Source: Cytophagales bacterium
GTDB lineage: Bacteria; Bacteroidota; Bacteroidia; Cytophagales; Cyclobacteriaceae
NCBI GenBank assembly: GCA_022360015.1
Contig: JAKSDQ010000076.1
Location: 1 to 64,000 of the forward strand
Direction: 5' to 3'
DNA length: 64,000 nt
The translations under genes and the position numbers were made by a program. The notes beneath the pieces were generated by a model. The model was not told the DNA's origin. It was given only the letters and a program-made list of their open reading frames with translations, and searched no databases. Below are positions 51,164 through 61,900 of this stretch, in pieces. Position 1 is the first letter of the stretch. Each line of letters starts with the position of its first letter.

Positions 51164-53665
51164 CTACCATTTGATCTGGCTTAGAATTGTCTGATCAGTG
51201 ATTTTATCATCGTCGGCGAGTAGCAGGGCTTTGCTGATAATGATAGAAAGCGTATTGTCGCCTTCAAAAGGCAGGAACAATTTGTCACTACCTTTTCTCT
51301 TGTCTGGTACGATGCAGAGGTACTGATCATTAGGTTTCATTAGGATATTGCCACTGCCAATGTGTATTTTGTAGGTTCTGACAGTCCCTTTAACTATCAG
51401 GTATTTCCCTTCAAATCCACATTTATCTGCTATCTTTAACCTGGGAATTAATCTTTCCAATGCCTCTTTCCTCACCTTTGCAGTTTCGGTTAAATCTCCG
51501 AAGGAGTAATCATGCCAATAGGTGTCCATCCTTCTGTTTCCACCATCGACCCAGTTCGGATCATTACCGATACTGGTTACCCCGACAAACAGATCGACAT
51601 CCCTCATTACCTCAGAGAATACCATGGATGGCACTTCATCCATATTGAGTTGTCGTTCCTGAGCATAAAACCGTACCTGATCCGTAGATATGTAATTGAA
51701 AACTCCCATTTGATTCGCCATCGAATCAGCGTCATCCCAATCTGAGTCTACCCAATATTCTGCCCGTATGTCCCATGCCGGAATTATTCTGGTTGGGATA
51801 TTGTGCGAGTCCCATTGTCCCATAAGGGTATAAAGCCAGCCTCTTACCTGGCATAGCGCATTAAATTGGTGTTGTCTTAGAATATGGGCTGCAAACCTGT
51901 TGGAATAGCTTTCGGTTTGTAATTCGGCTTCAGTTACCAGGTAGATTTCCCGGAAAGCCTGTTTAAAAGGTTGCTGGATTTGCTTCTCATACAAAAAATC
52001 CCGCCAACTTTCAATTTCCTTTACAGGGCTGTTTATGGGATGCCAAAGTTTTACCTTGGTGGTGGGGTCAAAATTTTCATCAACCTTTCCCGCAGGATTA
52101 ACAAATGCATTGTTGTAGTAGATGGCGTTGCTTATTACACCGTCTGTTTCAAACTCCCAGATCAGCTTTTTTGAGAGATAAGAAATCAATGGGTGGTTGT
52201 GATAGTACTTAAGCCAGTCGTTGTATGACCATTCGCGTTTTTTCAGGTAGTAAGACTCGATCCTGTCTTTTTGAATGGGGAGTGCGTTGCGAATTTCTTT
52301 TGCCTTCGCTTTTAGTGCCTTAATTTCTCCGGCTGATTTTTCTTTTATCTCAGCGGGAATGGATTTTTGCGTTTTTTCTCCCTTTTGCCAACTTATATCC
52401 ACGTTGTTGATGGCACTGATCTGAATAATTCCCTTATAATCTCCGAAATTCCGGATGAACTGATGGGTATCACTCAGCCCGTAATCCGAAATGGCCATTT
52501 CTTCTATCTCATCGAGCGATTTACCTTCCTTTTTGGCCACCTTGTTTATGAGCTTTTCGACATGTGTTTTTACTGAAGGATACTTAATTTTTAGTCTGAA
52601 TGTGGTCAATCGTGATATGCCTTCCTGATAGGGCAGTGCGGAAAAGGCATAAAGACATGCATTGCCTATTTTCACCGATAACGCGCCATGACCAGGAAGT
52701 TTCTTAAAACACCACAACCCTAGTTCCTCCAGTTTGTTATTTAGCAGTTCGTTATTTATAACACCGGAAAACCACACCGCCCCTCGTAGTATTTGTAGGT
52801 TATTTTCATTTAAAAAAGCTTCGTAACGGCCTTTTTTATGAATAGCATCAAGAGCTGCAATGGTCATGCTGAACCAGTTCAGAAATTGGTCGACGATTTC
52901 ATTGGCGTCAAAAGATTGCTGCAATTTCTCAGCATCAGTTGACCATTTTTTCGTTGGAACGGACTTATCTTTTCCCTGAAGAAAAAAATCAAGCAATCTG
53001 TTCCATTCCGGATTGGTTTGAAGCTGCCTGTCAATGTCCTTTCCCAAAAAATCTGACCTGTCTATTTTAGGGATTTTTTCCTCCCGTAACAATAAATCTA
53101 TTTTTTCATTGAGCTTTCTTTCGTCTGCATATGGCCATTTACTTGTTTTGAACTTTAAGCATTTTAAAGCGTGTTTCAGGGCAGGAGTAAGGCCAACCAA
53201 CTGAACTTTCTGCTCAATCTTTTTGAATAGCAGCAGATAAGGCCACTCCATGGCGTGTCTGAATTGGTTTGATTTTATGATTTTAACCAAAAGGAAGAGC
53301 TCATCTTCGGAAAAAGAAAGCTCAGATCGCAGTAGCAGGCTAAGGAGGATTTTTCTTACCTGTTCGGACTGCCGGTATGAGGTATAAGTTCGAAGGCTAC
53401 CGGAGTCTTTGCGATCCTGATTATTTTTATGCTTTACAATGAAAAAGATCAGGCTTTTTTTCAGCTCCGGTGATTCACTTTTTATCCTTTCATAACTTTT
53501 CAAAGGCCCGATTTTTATATTTTCCCACCGGGTACTACCGGATGGCACAGCTTCTTTCATTAACGCGTCTAATAGTGACTTTGCCCTGGATTCAAGCTCG
53601 GGATAAGGCTGGGAAACTTCCGGATCAGAACCAAGCAAACGGCTGATGAGGTTTTTATGCGCCAT
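51164..53665 (-). CDS. DUF4132/DUF7737 (MolR-like) protein
   Basis: 833 residues, soluble, with no signal peptide or membrane segment. The N-terminal half (~1-430) is helical and repeat-like. The DUF4132 core begins near 555: WRDFLYEKQIQQPFKQAFRE, then YLVTEAE, SNRFAAHILRQHQFNALCQV and IRAEYWVDSDW. The C-terminal module (~745-800: KIADKCGFEGKYLIVKGTVR, then TYKIHIGSGNILMKPNDQYL) fits DUF7737. The family's molecular function is unknown; E. coli MolR belongs to it. It starts 4 bp after the stop of a small protein that ends in Gly-Gly, so the two are co-transcribed and probably act together. Domain calls are from recalled family patterns. Confidence 0.82.
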   Translation of the reverse strand: MAHKNLISRLLGSDPEVSQPYPELESRAKSLLDALMKEAVPSGSTRWENIKIGPLKSYERIKSESPELKKSLIFFIVKHKNNQDRKDSGSLRTYTSYRQSEQVRKILLSLLLRSELSFSEDELFLLVKIIKSNQFRHAMEWPYLLLFKKIEQKVQLVGLTPALKHALKCLKFKTSKWPYADERKLNEKIDLLLREEKIPKIDRSDFLGKDIDRQLQTNPEWNRLLDFFLQGKDKSVPTKKWSTDAEKLQQSFDANEIVDQFLNWFSMTIAALDAIHKKGRYEAFLNENNLQILRGAVWFSGVINNELLNNKLEELGLWCFKKLPGHGALSVKIGNACLYAFSALPYQEGISRLTTFRLKIKYPSVKTHVEKLINKVAKKEGKSLDEIEEMAISDYGLSDTHQFIRNFGDYKGIIQISAINNVDISWQKGEKTQKSIPAEIKEKSAGEIKALKAKAKEIRNALPIQKDRIESYYLKKREWSYNDWLKYYHNHPLISYLSKKLIWEFETDGVISNAIYYNNAFVNPAGKVDENFDPTTKVKLWHPINSPVKEIESWRDFLYEKQIQQPFKQAFREIYLVTEAELQTESYSNRFAAHILRQHQFNALCQVRGWLYTLMGQWDSHNIPTRIIPAWDIRAEYWVDSDWDDADSMANQMGVFNYISTDQVRFYAQERQLNMDEVPSMVFSEVMRDVDLFVGVTSIGNDPNWVDGGNRRMDTYWHDYSFGDLTETAKVRKEALERLIPRLKIADKCGFEGKYLIVKGTVRTYKIHIGSGNILMKPNDQYLCIVPDKRKGSDKLFLPFEGDNTLSIIISKALLLADDDKITDQTILSQIKW

Positions 53666-53669
53666 TTGA

Positions 53670-54065
53670 TTACCCTCCGACCAAAGGTGTTAGTTTAATA
53701 AAGCTGACGGTTGTGTCATTTTCCAGCAATACCTCGTCGTCCAGGCTTTCATATTGTTTGTCATCGACTAATACAAAAAAACCGTTTTGATTGAATGATT
53801 GCCATGCCGCGTAGATTTGCTTTTCGGGATCAATTTTTTTTCTTTTAAGCATTCTGAAACCATTCAAAGTTTGCTCAGCCTCAGTGGGCTGAACCAGGCC
53901 CCTGAAGAGATCCGGTAAGTTTTTATTGTATTGCTCGACTTCGTGATGCACCCTGGCTTCTATGATTTTTCTAACGGTGGTGACTTCATCTTCCAGTTTG
54001 AGCATGATTTTGTGTAAAATCTTGCCACTGGTCGACTCATCATGAATAGTGACTGTGTGGGACAT
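53670..54065 (-). CDS. Beta-grasp-like small protein with C-terminal Gly-Gly, partner of DUF4132
   Basis: The frame opens at 54086; the ATG at 54065 (MSHTVTIHDESTSGK) is preferred and gives 131 residues. The last ~40 residues, GFFVLVDDKQYESLDDEVLL then ENDTTVSFIKLTPLVGG, read like the end of MoaD/ThiS/ubiquitin-type beta-grasp proteins, where a final Gly-Gly is the site of adenylation, thiocarboxylate formation or conjugation. The N-terminal ~70 residues are helical and charged. No E1-like or sulfur-transfer gene is nearby. It is 4 bp upstream of the DUF4132 gene. The fold assignment is by pattern; whether the Gly-Gly is used is unknown. Confidence 0.7.
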   Translation of the reverse strand: MSHTVTIHDESTSGKILHKIMLKLEDEVTTVRKIIEARVHHEVEQYNKNLPDLFRGLVQPTEAEQTLNGFRMLKRKKIDPEKQIYAAWQSFNQNGFFVLVDDKQYESLDDEVLLENDTTVSFIKLTPLVGG

Positions 54066-54205
54066 AATCTGTAAAAATATTGTCAATCAAAATTGAAATC
54101 AGTTTTATCCCGGTAACGGGAGGAAGTTAAAGATAATAAAAACTGCGATACGATGCTATACAAATAAGGCCTCGGAAGATAGAGAGGGTAGAATAGGAGC
54201 ACTAT

Positions 54206-54547
54206 TTATGCATTGACTTCCTTTCTATCCATGACACCCAGATCCACGGTGACAAATCCGGGTCTTGGGAAGTAACTTACCGCATACTTTTTGTCCGGGG
54301 AAAGGGCGGTGGTGACATAATCGTCATCACCATAACGGCCGGAACCAGCGACACTTAGCACGTGCCTTTGGTCAGGCACTAATGTCCACCACGGGATTTT
54401 CTGAAAAAATTCTATCATATATTTCATGGAATTTACCCCGGGGAGATCAAGTTTATCCTGCCAGTCATCCGGAAAACTCCAAAGTAAGGTACCAATGCAA
54501 TGACCCGCTCCACCTGAGGTCATAGTCCAGTAAGCTTGTCTTCGCAA
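54206..54547 (-). pseudogene. Fragment of a DUF4038 (GH140-like) glycosidase gene
   Basis: A 113-codon frame with a TTG first codon. It reads RRQAYWTMTSGGAGHCIGT, WSFPDDW, PGVNSMKYMIEFFQKIPWW and VPDQRH. This is the C-terminal part of the DUF4038 glycosidase domain plus the start of its collagen-binding-like tail (YAVSYFPRPGFVTVDLG). The N-terminal ~300 residues and the C-terminal end are missing. The 5' boundary runs into CCTTTGTGCCTTTGAG, a string of the dispersed repeat family. It lies at the end of the polysaccharide locus and was probably a working glycosidase of that locus before deletion. Confidence 0.6.
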
Positions 54548-54665
54548 AATCTCAAAGGCACAAAGGGTAACAGCGTTTTTGGTCTACTAAGGAAAACTTA
54601 TCGATATTTCCAGCTTGTGAAGCCTTCCCTGATTCCTGTGCCATGAGAGGCCAGGTGGCTGACAT

Positions 54666-56036
54666 CTAATCCTTCGGTTTTTGCCACGGAACCCGGCCCC
54701 CTTTTTGTATGTGCGTCATCAGGAGTTTATTGAGCTCCCGGTACTTTTCTTTTTTTTCTTCGATCAGGTTGTTTTGCTCTTTTGGGTCATTCTTCAGGTT
54801 ATATAATTCATAGGCTTCGTAGGGGCTATTTTGTAAAAGTTTCCAATCTCCTGACCGGACAGCATAAATGCTTTGTCCACCATATCGGGTGCCCCCTTCT
54901 CTTCTCGTAAAGTAGAGCGGGCGGCTGGCCAAGGCCTGACCACTGCCCAATAGTTCCTGTAAAAAACTACGGCCTTCTATCAAATTACCTGACTCAATGC
55001 CGGCAAGTTCCAGTAAGGTGGGATATAAGTCCATAGAAAGATGTGCCTGTTTCGAGACGCTTCCGGCCTTTATCCGGTCCGGCCAACTGATGCAGGTGGG
55101 TACTTTCAGTCCGCCTTCGTACATGCTTTGCTTACCATCGCGCAAAGGACCATTGTTGGCTTTGCTGGGAAGATGCCCCCCGTTATCGCTTGAAAAAATA
55201 ATCATGGTGTTATTCAATTGACCACTCTTTTTCAATGCATTGATCACCTGTCCGATACCGTCATCCATATGTTCAATGAAAGCCACCAAATTTGCCCTGG
55301 TATCATCTATGCCTTTTTCCCGTTGTTTAACTTTGTTCAACCATTCCTGCGGTGGTTGTACCGGAAAATGAGGGGCATTGTAAGCCAGGTAAAGAAAAAA
55401 AGGACGGGCATCGCCAGCCTGCTTGTGAATATAGTCCACCGACCAGCTTGTGAAGAGATCGGTGGCGTGGCCTTCAGGGTCGATCTGCTGTTCATTAAGA
55501 CGCATATAATTGATGTCATGCCGTCGATGCGTCCGGTAATCATCCATCATATCACCCAACCATCCGTGAAAGTAGTCAAACCCTCTTTCCGTTGGCGTGT
55601 TAGGAGATTCGAGCCCCAGATGCCACTTACCGATCAAAGCGGTGTGGTAACCGGCTGTTTTGAGTTTTTCCGGCAATAATGTCGCATTTGGATCGAGATA
55701 TCCCCAGCTATTCCCGGCATGGGTACGGATCACACCAGGTACTCCTACATAATCCTGGTAACGCCCCGTCAGCAGGGCTGCCCTGGTTGGGGAGCAGACG
55801 GGGCAGTTAGCATAAAAGTTATCGAAGCGCCTACCTTTGGCGGCGATTTCGTCGATGTTGGGCGTCCGGATATCTTTCGTCCCGTAGTATGACACATCGT
55901 GATAACCCTGGTCATCGGTGAGGATCAGAACGATGTTTGGCAGGGCTGCTACTGATGATGAATCTGTACGAGTGGAAGAGGGAAAGAACAGCAGACTCAT
56001 GTAACAAACAAAGGGGATAATATAAGTGTAAAGCAT
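54666..56036 (-). CDS. Formylglycine-dependent sulfatase (second)
   Basis: 456 residues with a signal peptide (~1-27). Type I arylsulfatase fold: PNIVLILTDDQGYHDVSYYG (Asp pair for calcium), the sulfatase signature with the formylglycine precursor Cys in [17 protein letters not shown] (~81-97), GKWHLGLE and FFLYLAYNAPHFP (His of the active site), and MIIFSSDNGGHLPSKANNG. It removes sulfate esters from polysaccharides in the periplasm after activation of Cys to formylglycine by a maturase not present in the window. It follows the first sulfatase after 15 bp. Confidence 0.92.
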   Translation of the reverse strand: MLYTYIIPFVCYMSLLFFPSSTRTDSSSVAALPNIVLILTDDQGYHDVSYYGTKDIRTPNIDEIAAKGRRFDNFYANCPVCSPTRAALLTGRYQDYVGVPGVIRTHAGNSWGYLDPNATLLPEKLKTAGYHTALIGKWHLGLESPNTPTERGFDYFHGWLGDMMDDYRTHRRHDINYMRLNEQQIDPEGHATDLFTSWSVDYIHKQAGDARPFFLYLAYNAPHFPVQPPQEWLNKVKQREKGIDDTRANLVAFIEHMDDGIGQVINALKKSGQLNNTMIIFSSDNGGHLPSKANNGPLRDGKQSMYEGGLKVPTCISWPDRIKAGSVSKQAHLSMDLYPTLLELAGIESGNLIEGRSFLQELLGSGQALASRPLYFTRREGGTRYGGQSIYAVRSGDWKLLQNSPYEAYELYNLKNDPKEQNNLIEEKKEKYRELNKLLMTHIQKGGRVPWQKPKD

Positions 56037-56051
56037 GTATTTATATGGTTT

Positions 56052-57485
56052 CTATTCCCTATCGGCCAGTTGGTCTTTGCCCTTCACCAGCTTGGATTGA
56101 TGTTCCCTGACCAACGTATTGATTTCCCGGATGATTTCCGGATGATCTGCGGCAATATCGTATTGTTCCGAAGGGTCATGGCTTAGGTTATACAACAATG
56201 GGGTTTCGTGCACCACTTTTTCACCATGCATCCCGTAGGCTCCCTCTGTTGTGTAATGCGCTTTGTAATCTCCAAGCCGGGCGGCATACAGGGAGGTTCC
56301 CCGGTAATAAAGCATGCTTTGCCGGGGAGCTGGTTTATCTTCCAGCAACCTGGCGCTCAAATCAACACCATCGATAATCCGGTCGTCGGGCAGTGACAGA
56401 CCGGCCATTTTACTGAATGTAACAAAAAGATCCATAGTAGAACCTAAGTCGGATACCACAGCGGGTTTGACCTGCCCCGGTCCCCAGAAAATACAGGGCT
56501 CTCTCATACCACCTTCCCAGGTGGAGCCCTTGCCGGCCCGTAATAACCCGGCACTTCCCCCCTGGGTTTTAAATGGAAGCCAGGGACCATTGTCGGAGGT
56601 GAAGACTATAATGGTATTATCATCGAGCCCTTCAGTTTTCAAAGTGGCAATAATCTGGCCCACCCCATGGTCAATTTCTTGCACTACATCTCCGTACAGG
56701 CCGCGTTCGCTTTGTCCTAAAAATTGCTCAGAGGCAAATAATGGAATGTGGGGAAGGTTATGGGCCAGGTAAATAAAGAATGGCTGGTCTTTGTTTTCCC
56801 TGATAAAGGAAACAGCTTCTTCGGTGTACCGCTTGGTGATGGTATGTTGATCAGCCGGCCTTTCAATGATTTCAGTATTCCGGATGAGCGGTACGTTGAA
56901 ATCTTCTGTTTTTATTGTGTCTTTATCCTGCCAGTATTTTATATAGCCTTTATCAGAAACCAGGTCCATGTCATTGGAGTAGGGAATCCCATAATAATAA
57001 TCAAAGCCGTGATTAGTAGGAAGATATTGTTCCTTATGACCTAAATGCCATTTTCCAATGCAGGCGGTTTTGTATCCGCCTTTTTTCATTTGTTCGGCCA
57101 GGGTGATTTCATCGGTTGGCAAGCCATGAAGCGAATTAGGGAACAGCACCCTGATTTTGTCGCTGCACATCCCGTTTCTCACCGGTAAACGACCGGTGAG
57201 CAAAGCGGCCCTGCTGGGTGTGCAAACACTGGCGGCAGCATAAAAGTTGGTCCATTTTTGCCCCTCCTGAGCCATCTGGTCGAGATGGGGTGTTTTAATG
57301 GTGGGATGTCCGTAAACGCCAAGATCGCCATATCCCAGATCATCGGCAAATATTATAATAAAGTTAGGCTTGCTCAGTGTTTCCTCAGGGACGCGCTGTT
57401 TCTGATTACTACAGCTTTGCATGGCTACGAGGAAGGCGGTCATTAAAAAAATCGCAGAGCGCCTGTTTTTTCCGGTTTTTATCAT
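56052..57485 (-). CDS. Formylglycine-dependent sulfatase, lipoprotein (first)
   Basis: 477 residues. The N-terminus [20 protein letters not shown] continues to a lipobox ending at Cys25 (MQSC), so it is probably a lipoprotein. Signature [20 protein letters not shown], the formylglycine Cys in [17 protein letters not shown] (~87-103), [21 protein letters not shown] and [16 protein letters not shown] are all present. It differs clearly from the downstream sulfatase, so the two likely act on different sulfate positions. Follows SusD by ~37 bp. Confidence 0.92.
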   Translation of the reverse strand: MIKTGKNRRSAIFLMTAFLVAMQSCSNQKQRVPEETLSKPNFIIIFADDLGYGDLGVYGHPTIKTPHLDQMAQEGQKWTNFYAAASVCTPSRAALLTGRLPVRNGMCSDKIRVLFPNSLHGLPTDEITLAEQMKKGGYKTACIGKWHLGHKEQYLPTNHGFDYYYGIPYSNDMDLVSDKGYIKYWQDKDTIKTEDFNVPLIRNTEIIERPADQHTITKRYTEEAVSFIRENKDQPFFIYLAHNLPHIPLFASEQFLGQSERGLYGDVVQEIDHGVGQIIATLKTEGLDDNTIIVFTSDNGPWLPFKTQGGSAGLLRAGKGSTWEGGMREPCIFWGPGQVKPAVVSDLGSTMDLFVTFSKMAGLSLPDDRIIDGVDLSARLLEDKPAPRQSMLYYRGTSLYAARLGDYKAHYTTEGAYGMHGEKVVHETPLLYNLSHDPSEQYDIAADHPEIIREINTLVREHQSKLVKGKDQLADRE

Positions 57486-57521
57486 AAAGCAAAATATTAA
57501 TTTTTACAACTATATTAACTA

Positions 57522-58949
57522 TTAATAACCATCATTTTGCTCAATAGCAGGATTTGCATCAATGTCTATTTGCGGGATGGCAAAACGAACATGGTGTGGC
57601 CCGGCATTTTTACTCCTGGCTATGGCCCCTGAAACAAAAGTGTTTTGCCTGATTTGATCCTGCCGTCGTTTCCCTTCCATGTAAAACTCCCATTCCCTCT
57701 CTTTGCCAATATGCGCACGAAGTGATTCTTTGGTAAAACCACCCAAAGACAATAAGGAAGCCTGTGCACGGCCCCTCACCTGATTGATCAAATCCAAGGC
57801 TTCCTGCGTAGGGCCATTCAGTTCGTTCAGCGCTTCGGCCCTGGCCAGTAAAATGTCAGCATACCGGATAACCGGTATATCATTTCCCATCCCTGAACCG
57901 GCAGCATCCGGATCAAACTCATATTTCAAAGATAAGGATTGATCATTGCCAAGCAAGGTAATGAGTTCACCCGATGTATTAATATATTCGGTAACTATCA
58001 AATCTTTCCTGGTATCAGTACTTTCAAAAGAATTGACAAACGCGTCGAAAAGATAGGTTCTGGCAGCAAATACATTTTGGTTGGGCAGTGGCAATGGAAA
58101 ATCTGTGGGAAACGTAAGGGCATTGACGCTTTGGGGAGCTTCCGGAGCAGTGCGGGGCAGTACCCACAGCATCTCGGTATTCCCTTCGTTCTCCAGGCTA
58201 AAAACCTCTGTGTAATCAGCTACAAGGCTATATACACCCAAATCCATGATTTGCTTTGAGACATCAATGCATGCCTGCCATTGTCTCGTATTCAAATAAT
58301 ATTTACACAACACTCCCAAAGCAGCACCCCTTGAAGATTTCCCAAATTCAGATGGGTTGACCGGGAGGTCCTGTGCTACGGCGTTAAGTTCCTGCTCAAT
58401 AAATGATTTCATCTGATCTTCAGTGGCACGGGACAGCAGCAGCGAGTCGGTAGATGACGAAGTATACAATGGCACCGGACCAAATAAATCATACAATAAT
58501 GTATAACTCCAGGCGCGAAGAAATCTCGCTTCGGCCATTGTTAAGGTCTGGAAATCTGTGCTGAAATTTTCATTTGAAATATTATCCAGAACAATATTGG
58601 CATCCCTGATGGCTTCGTAGGCATCTATCCAGATACCGAGCACATACTGGTGATTGCTGTCCCAGGCAAAATCAGACAATGCCGTAAGCCAAACTTCAAT
58701 GCTGCCGCCCCTGTTCCAGGCTTCGCCTGAGGTCATGGCCGGTAAATAATGGTAGGCTATATGTCCGACAAAGCTGTGTAATTGCGCATTGGCATATACC
58801 GAATTTAGCAGGGCAGTCATGCCGCTTTCTGTATTCAGGAAGGTATCGGGGGTCAATTCTGAAAAAATCTCCTCTTCCAAAGGTTCATTGCAAGCCTGAA
58901 GGGCAAGGATCGACAGTATACAAAATATTTTAGTTAAGTATTTTTTCAT
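57522..58949 (-). CDS. SusD/RagB-family glycan-binding lipoprotein
   Basis: The frame opens at a TTG (58958), but the ATG at 58949 (MKKYLTKIFCILSILALQAC) is the natural start, giving 475 residues with the lipobox Cys at ~20. It has SusD_like N-terminal and RagB/SusD C-terminal regions, including WSYTLLYDLFGPVPL, PVIRYADILLARAEALNEL, LDLINQVRGRAQ and KEREWEFYMEGKRRQDQIR. It sits at the outer face of the outer membrane and delivers substrate to the SusC channel. 31 bp downstream of susC. Confidence 0.95.
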   Translation of the reverse strand: MKKYLTKIFCILSILALQACNEPLEEEIFSELTPDTFLNTESGMTALLNSVYANAQLHSFVGHIAYHYLPAMTSGEAWNRGGSIEVWLTALSDFAWDSNHQYVLGIWIDAYEAIRDANIVLDNISNENFSTDFQTLTMAEARFLRAWSYTLLYDLFGPVPLYTSSSTDSLLLSRATEDQMKSFIEQELNAVAQDLPVNPSEFGKSSRGAALGVLCKYYLNTRQWQACIDVSKQIMDLGVYSLVADYTEVFSLENEGNTEMLWVLPRTAPEAPQSVNALTFPTDFPLPLPNQNVFAARTYLFDAFVNSFESTDTRKDLIVTEYINTSGELITLLGNDQSLSLKYEFDPDAAGSGMGNDIPVIRYADILLARAEALNELNGPTQEALDLINQVRGRAQASLLSLGGFTKESLRAHIGKEREWEFYMEGKRRQDQIRQNTFVSGAIARSKNAGPHHVRFAIPQIDIDANPAIEQNDGY

Positions 58950-58980
58950 GATATTCAAAAATTTCGTTGCAAATTTTTTA

Positions 58981-61900
58981 TTATAAACCGATGTTTACAC
59001 CAAAAATCAGGGTTCTGGCCAGGGGATAACTGCTATAATCTATGCGCAAATTACTCGCTCCAAAGGCATTGGCCTCTGGGTCGAATCCGGTATAATCGGT
59101 AATCGTCAACAGGTTCTGGCCAGTGACATAAACCCGTAATGACCTTAAAAAATCGATGTTTTCCAGGGGAACATTGTAACTTAATTGTACATTTCTCAGC
59201 CGGATGTAAGAAGCATCCTGAAGGACCAAAGAATTTACTTTTCCACCTCCATAGGCAAAAGGATTTACGCCGGAAGGCCATCTGGTATCCGTATTTTGTG
59301 GTGTCCACCGGTCAAGAACCTGTTCGGACAGGCGGTTTCTTCTGAAATTGGCGGGGTACATGCTTTCAATGACATTGATGTTGAGCAAGTCGGCGCCTTG
59401 TTGACCCTGGATGAAAAAATCCAGTTGAAACCCTTTATAGGAAAAACTGTTTTGTATGCCGAAGGTAAAGTCGGGAAAAGGATTGCCGATAATGGTCTGA
59501 TCAGCCGGCGTAATGGCATTATCACCATTGACATCCCTGAAGATGGGATACCCTGGCAGGGCATTGGGTTGGGCTGATTCGCCGATGTTGTCGTCCGTCT
59601 GAAAAATCCCTACTACTTCAAAACCGAAATAGGAAGCCAATGGTTCTCCTTCCCTGATAATGGAGGTATTGCCCACATCCTGAATGTATCCGGTAACAAT
59701 ATCTTCAATATCTCCGAGGTCTTTGACTTTATTTTTTATTGTTGAAAAGTTGAAAGAGGTATTCCAGGTAAAATTTGAGGTAATTATATTGGTGGAGTTT
59801 ATGAGAAACTCAAAGCCTTTGTTTTCCATTTTTCCGATATTGGATAAAATAGAATTATACCCGGTAGCTCTGGGAAGTGGTATGTTGAACAGCATGTCTT
59901 TGGTATTTTTGATAAAGTAGTCGATAGTGGCGCTGATTCTGCCATCAAAAATACTGGCGTCTATTCCAACATTAAACTGTTCGGTAGTTTCCCATTTTAT
60001 ATCAGGGTTGGCAATGCGGGAAGGATCTGTACTACTGACCACCTGATTATTAAATACGGCCAGTGGCCCTGTGCCAAAGGTCAGCAGCGAGGCGTTGTTG
60101 CCAATTTCCTGGTTGCCGGTTTGCCCCCAACTTGCCCTGAGCTTTAAATCGTCAAATAAATCGGGAATAAATGCTTCTTCAGCAAGCTTCCACCCAAAAG
60201 CAAAGGAAGGAAAATAACCGAATTTATTATTTTCGCCAAAGCGGCTGGAACCATCGGCACGCATAGATGCCGTAAATAAATACTTGTTAAACAGATTGTA
60301 ATTCACTCTTCCCAGATAGGACAACAGGCTGTTTTGTCCTTTATTGCTGTTCAGGTCGTCATTGCCTGTATCTCCCAGCGACAGATTATCCGTGTTAAGG
60401 GCATCTGACGGAAAGGTACTGATGGTGCCTGAAAACGATCTGTTTACGAAGTCCTGATAGGTCACACCACCCAACACATTGATCACATGATTTTCATTCA
60501 GGGTTTTATTATACGTCATGGTATATTCCAGCAGCACATTAGAACGTTCCAATACCGCAATATTGGCAATGCCATTAGCGGCTTCACCGGCAAAAGTAAG
60601 GATGGAGTTGTAAATGTCCCTCCGGGCAGTCTGGCGGTCGGAGCCAAAGTTCAATTTGGCGTTGAGATCACTGGTAATATCATACTGAACATAGATATTC
60701 CCCATGGTACGGTTTGTTTCGTTTTTACTGGAAATGCCCTCTATGAGACTCACCGGATTATTAATGGTAAGGTTGGGTGATTGGTTAAAGCTACCGTCGC
60801 TGCGAAAGATCGGTTCAGTCGGATCATAAAGCAGGGCCGAATAAATCGGGCCGGCTTCTTCATTGATGTTGAGGCCGTCTACGTTATTGTTATCTTTCAC
60901 CAGACTGCTGTTGATATTGATGCCCATTGTCACTTTTTCACCAAAACCTCTCTCCAGATTGATTCTGGCAATGTATTTTTCTATGCCCGAGTTTTTAATG
61001 ACACCTTCCTGATCAAAATAATTCAACGAGGCGAAGAAAGTCGTTTTATCGTCTCCCCCTGAAGCAGAAAGGTTATGGTTCCAAACCGGTGCGGATCGGT
61101 ATATTTCTTCCTGCCAGTCGGTACCTGTACCTATTCGGCTGATGTCATCGTCCAGAAAAATTGGTCCGTTGCCCAAATCTTCCGATATAGCGTTCATTCC
61201 CTCAATGTATTCACGGGTTGACAACAAATCCATATTTTCATAGACAGATTGCGTGCCACCATATACGTCATAGTTCACAGAAACCCTCCCTTTGGCTCCC
61301 TTTTTTGTGGTGACCAGGATTACCCCATTCGCTCCCCTGGAACCATAAATAGCTGTGGCTGAAGCATCCTTCAGCACCTCTATGGACTCAATATCATTTG
61401 GGTTTAAGGCATTCAAGGGGTTCCTGGGGTTTTGGTTACTTCCGAGGCCTGCTGCCCCGGCTCCTGAAAGCAACGCACTGTTATCTATTGGAAATCCATC
61501 AATTACATACAGCGGTTCATTCCCCGCATTGACAGAACTTGCCCCTCTTACCCTGATAGACAAGCCTCCGCCCGGCTCTGAACTGGTCTGATTGATTTGA
61601 ACACCCGCTACCCTGCCCACCATCAACTGATCTACCGATACATTGGCACCGGGATTAAAGTCTTCTGTCTTTAGTGATGAAACGGCACCGGTAAGGTCAC
61701 TTTTATCCACTGCCCCATATCCAATGACAACTATTTCAGATAAAGCCGCAATATCTGAGACAAGGCTTACATCAATCACAACCCTATTGCCAATCTCTAC
61801 CCGTTCACTGACATACCCGACATAAGAAAACACAAGGACAGTAGCATCATCCGGTGCGGTGATTTGATAAGCACCATTTACATCCGTAATTGTGCCAATG

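Noticed and set aside
60487-61062. Plus-strand open frames inside susC
   Set aside because: They are opposite-strand shadows of a strongly supported TonB-dependent receptor, as are the similar frames inside pbpC, hemN, gltA and the sulfatases.
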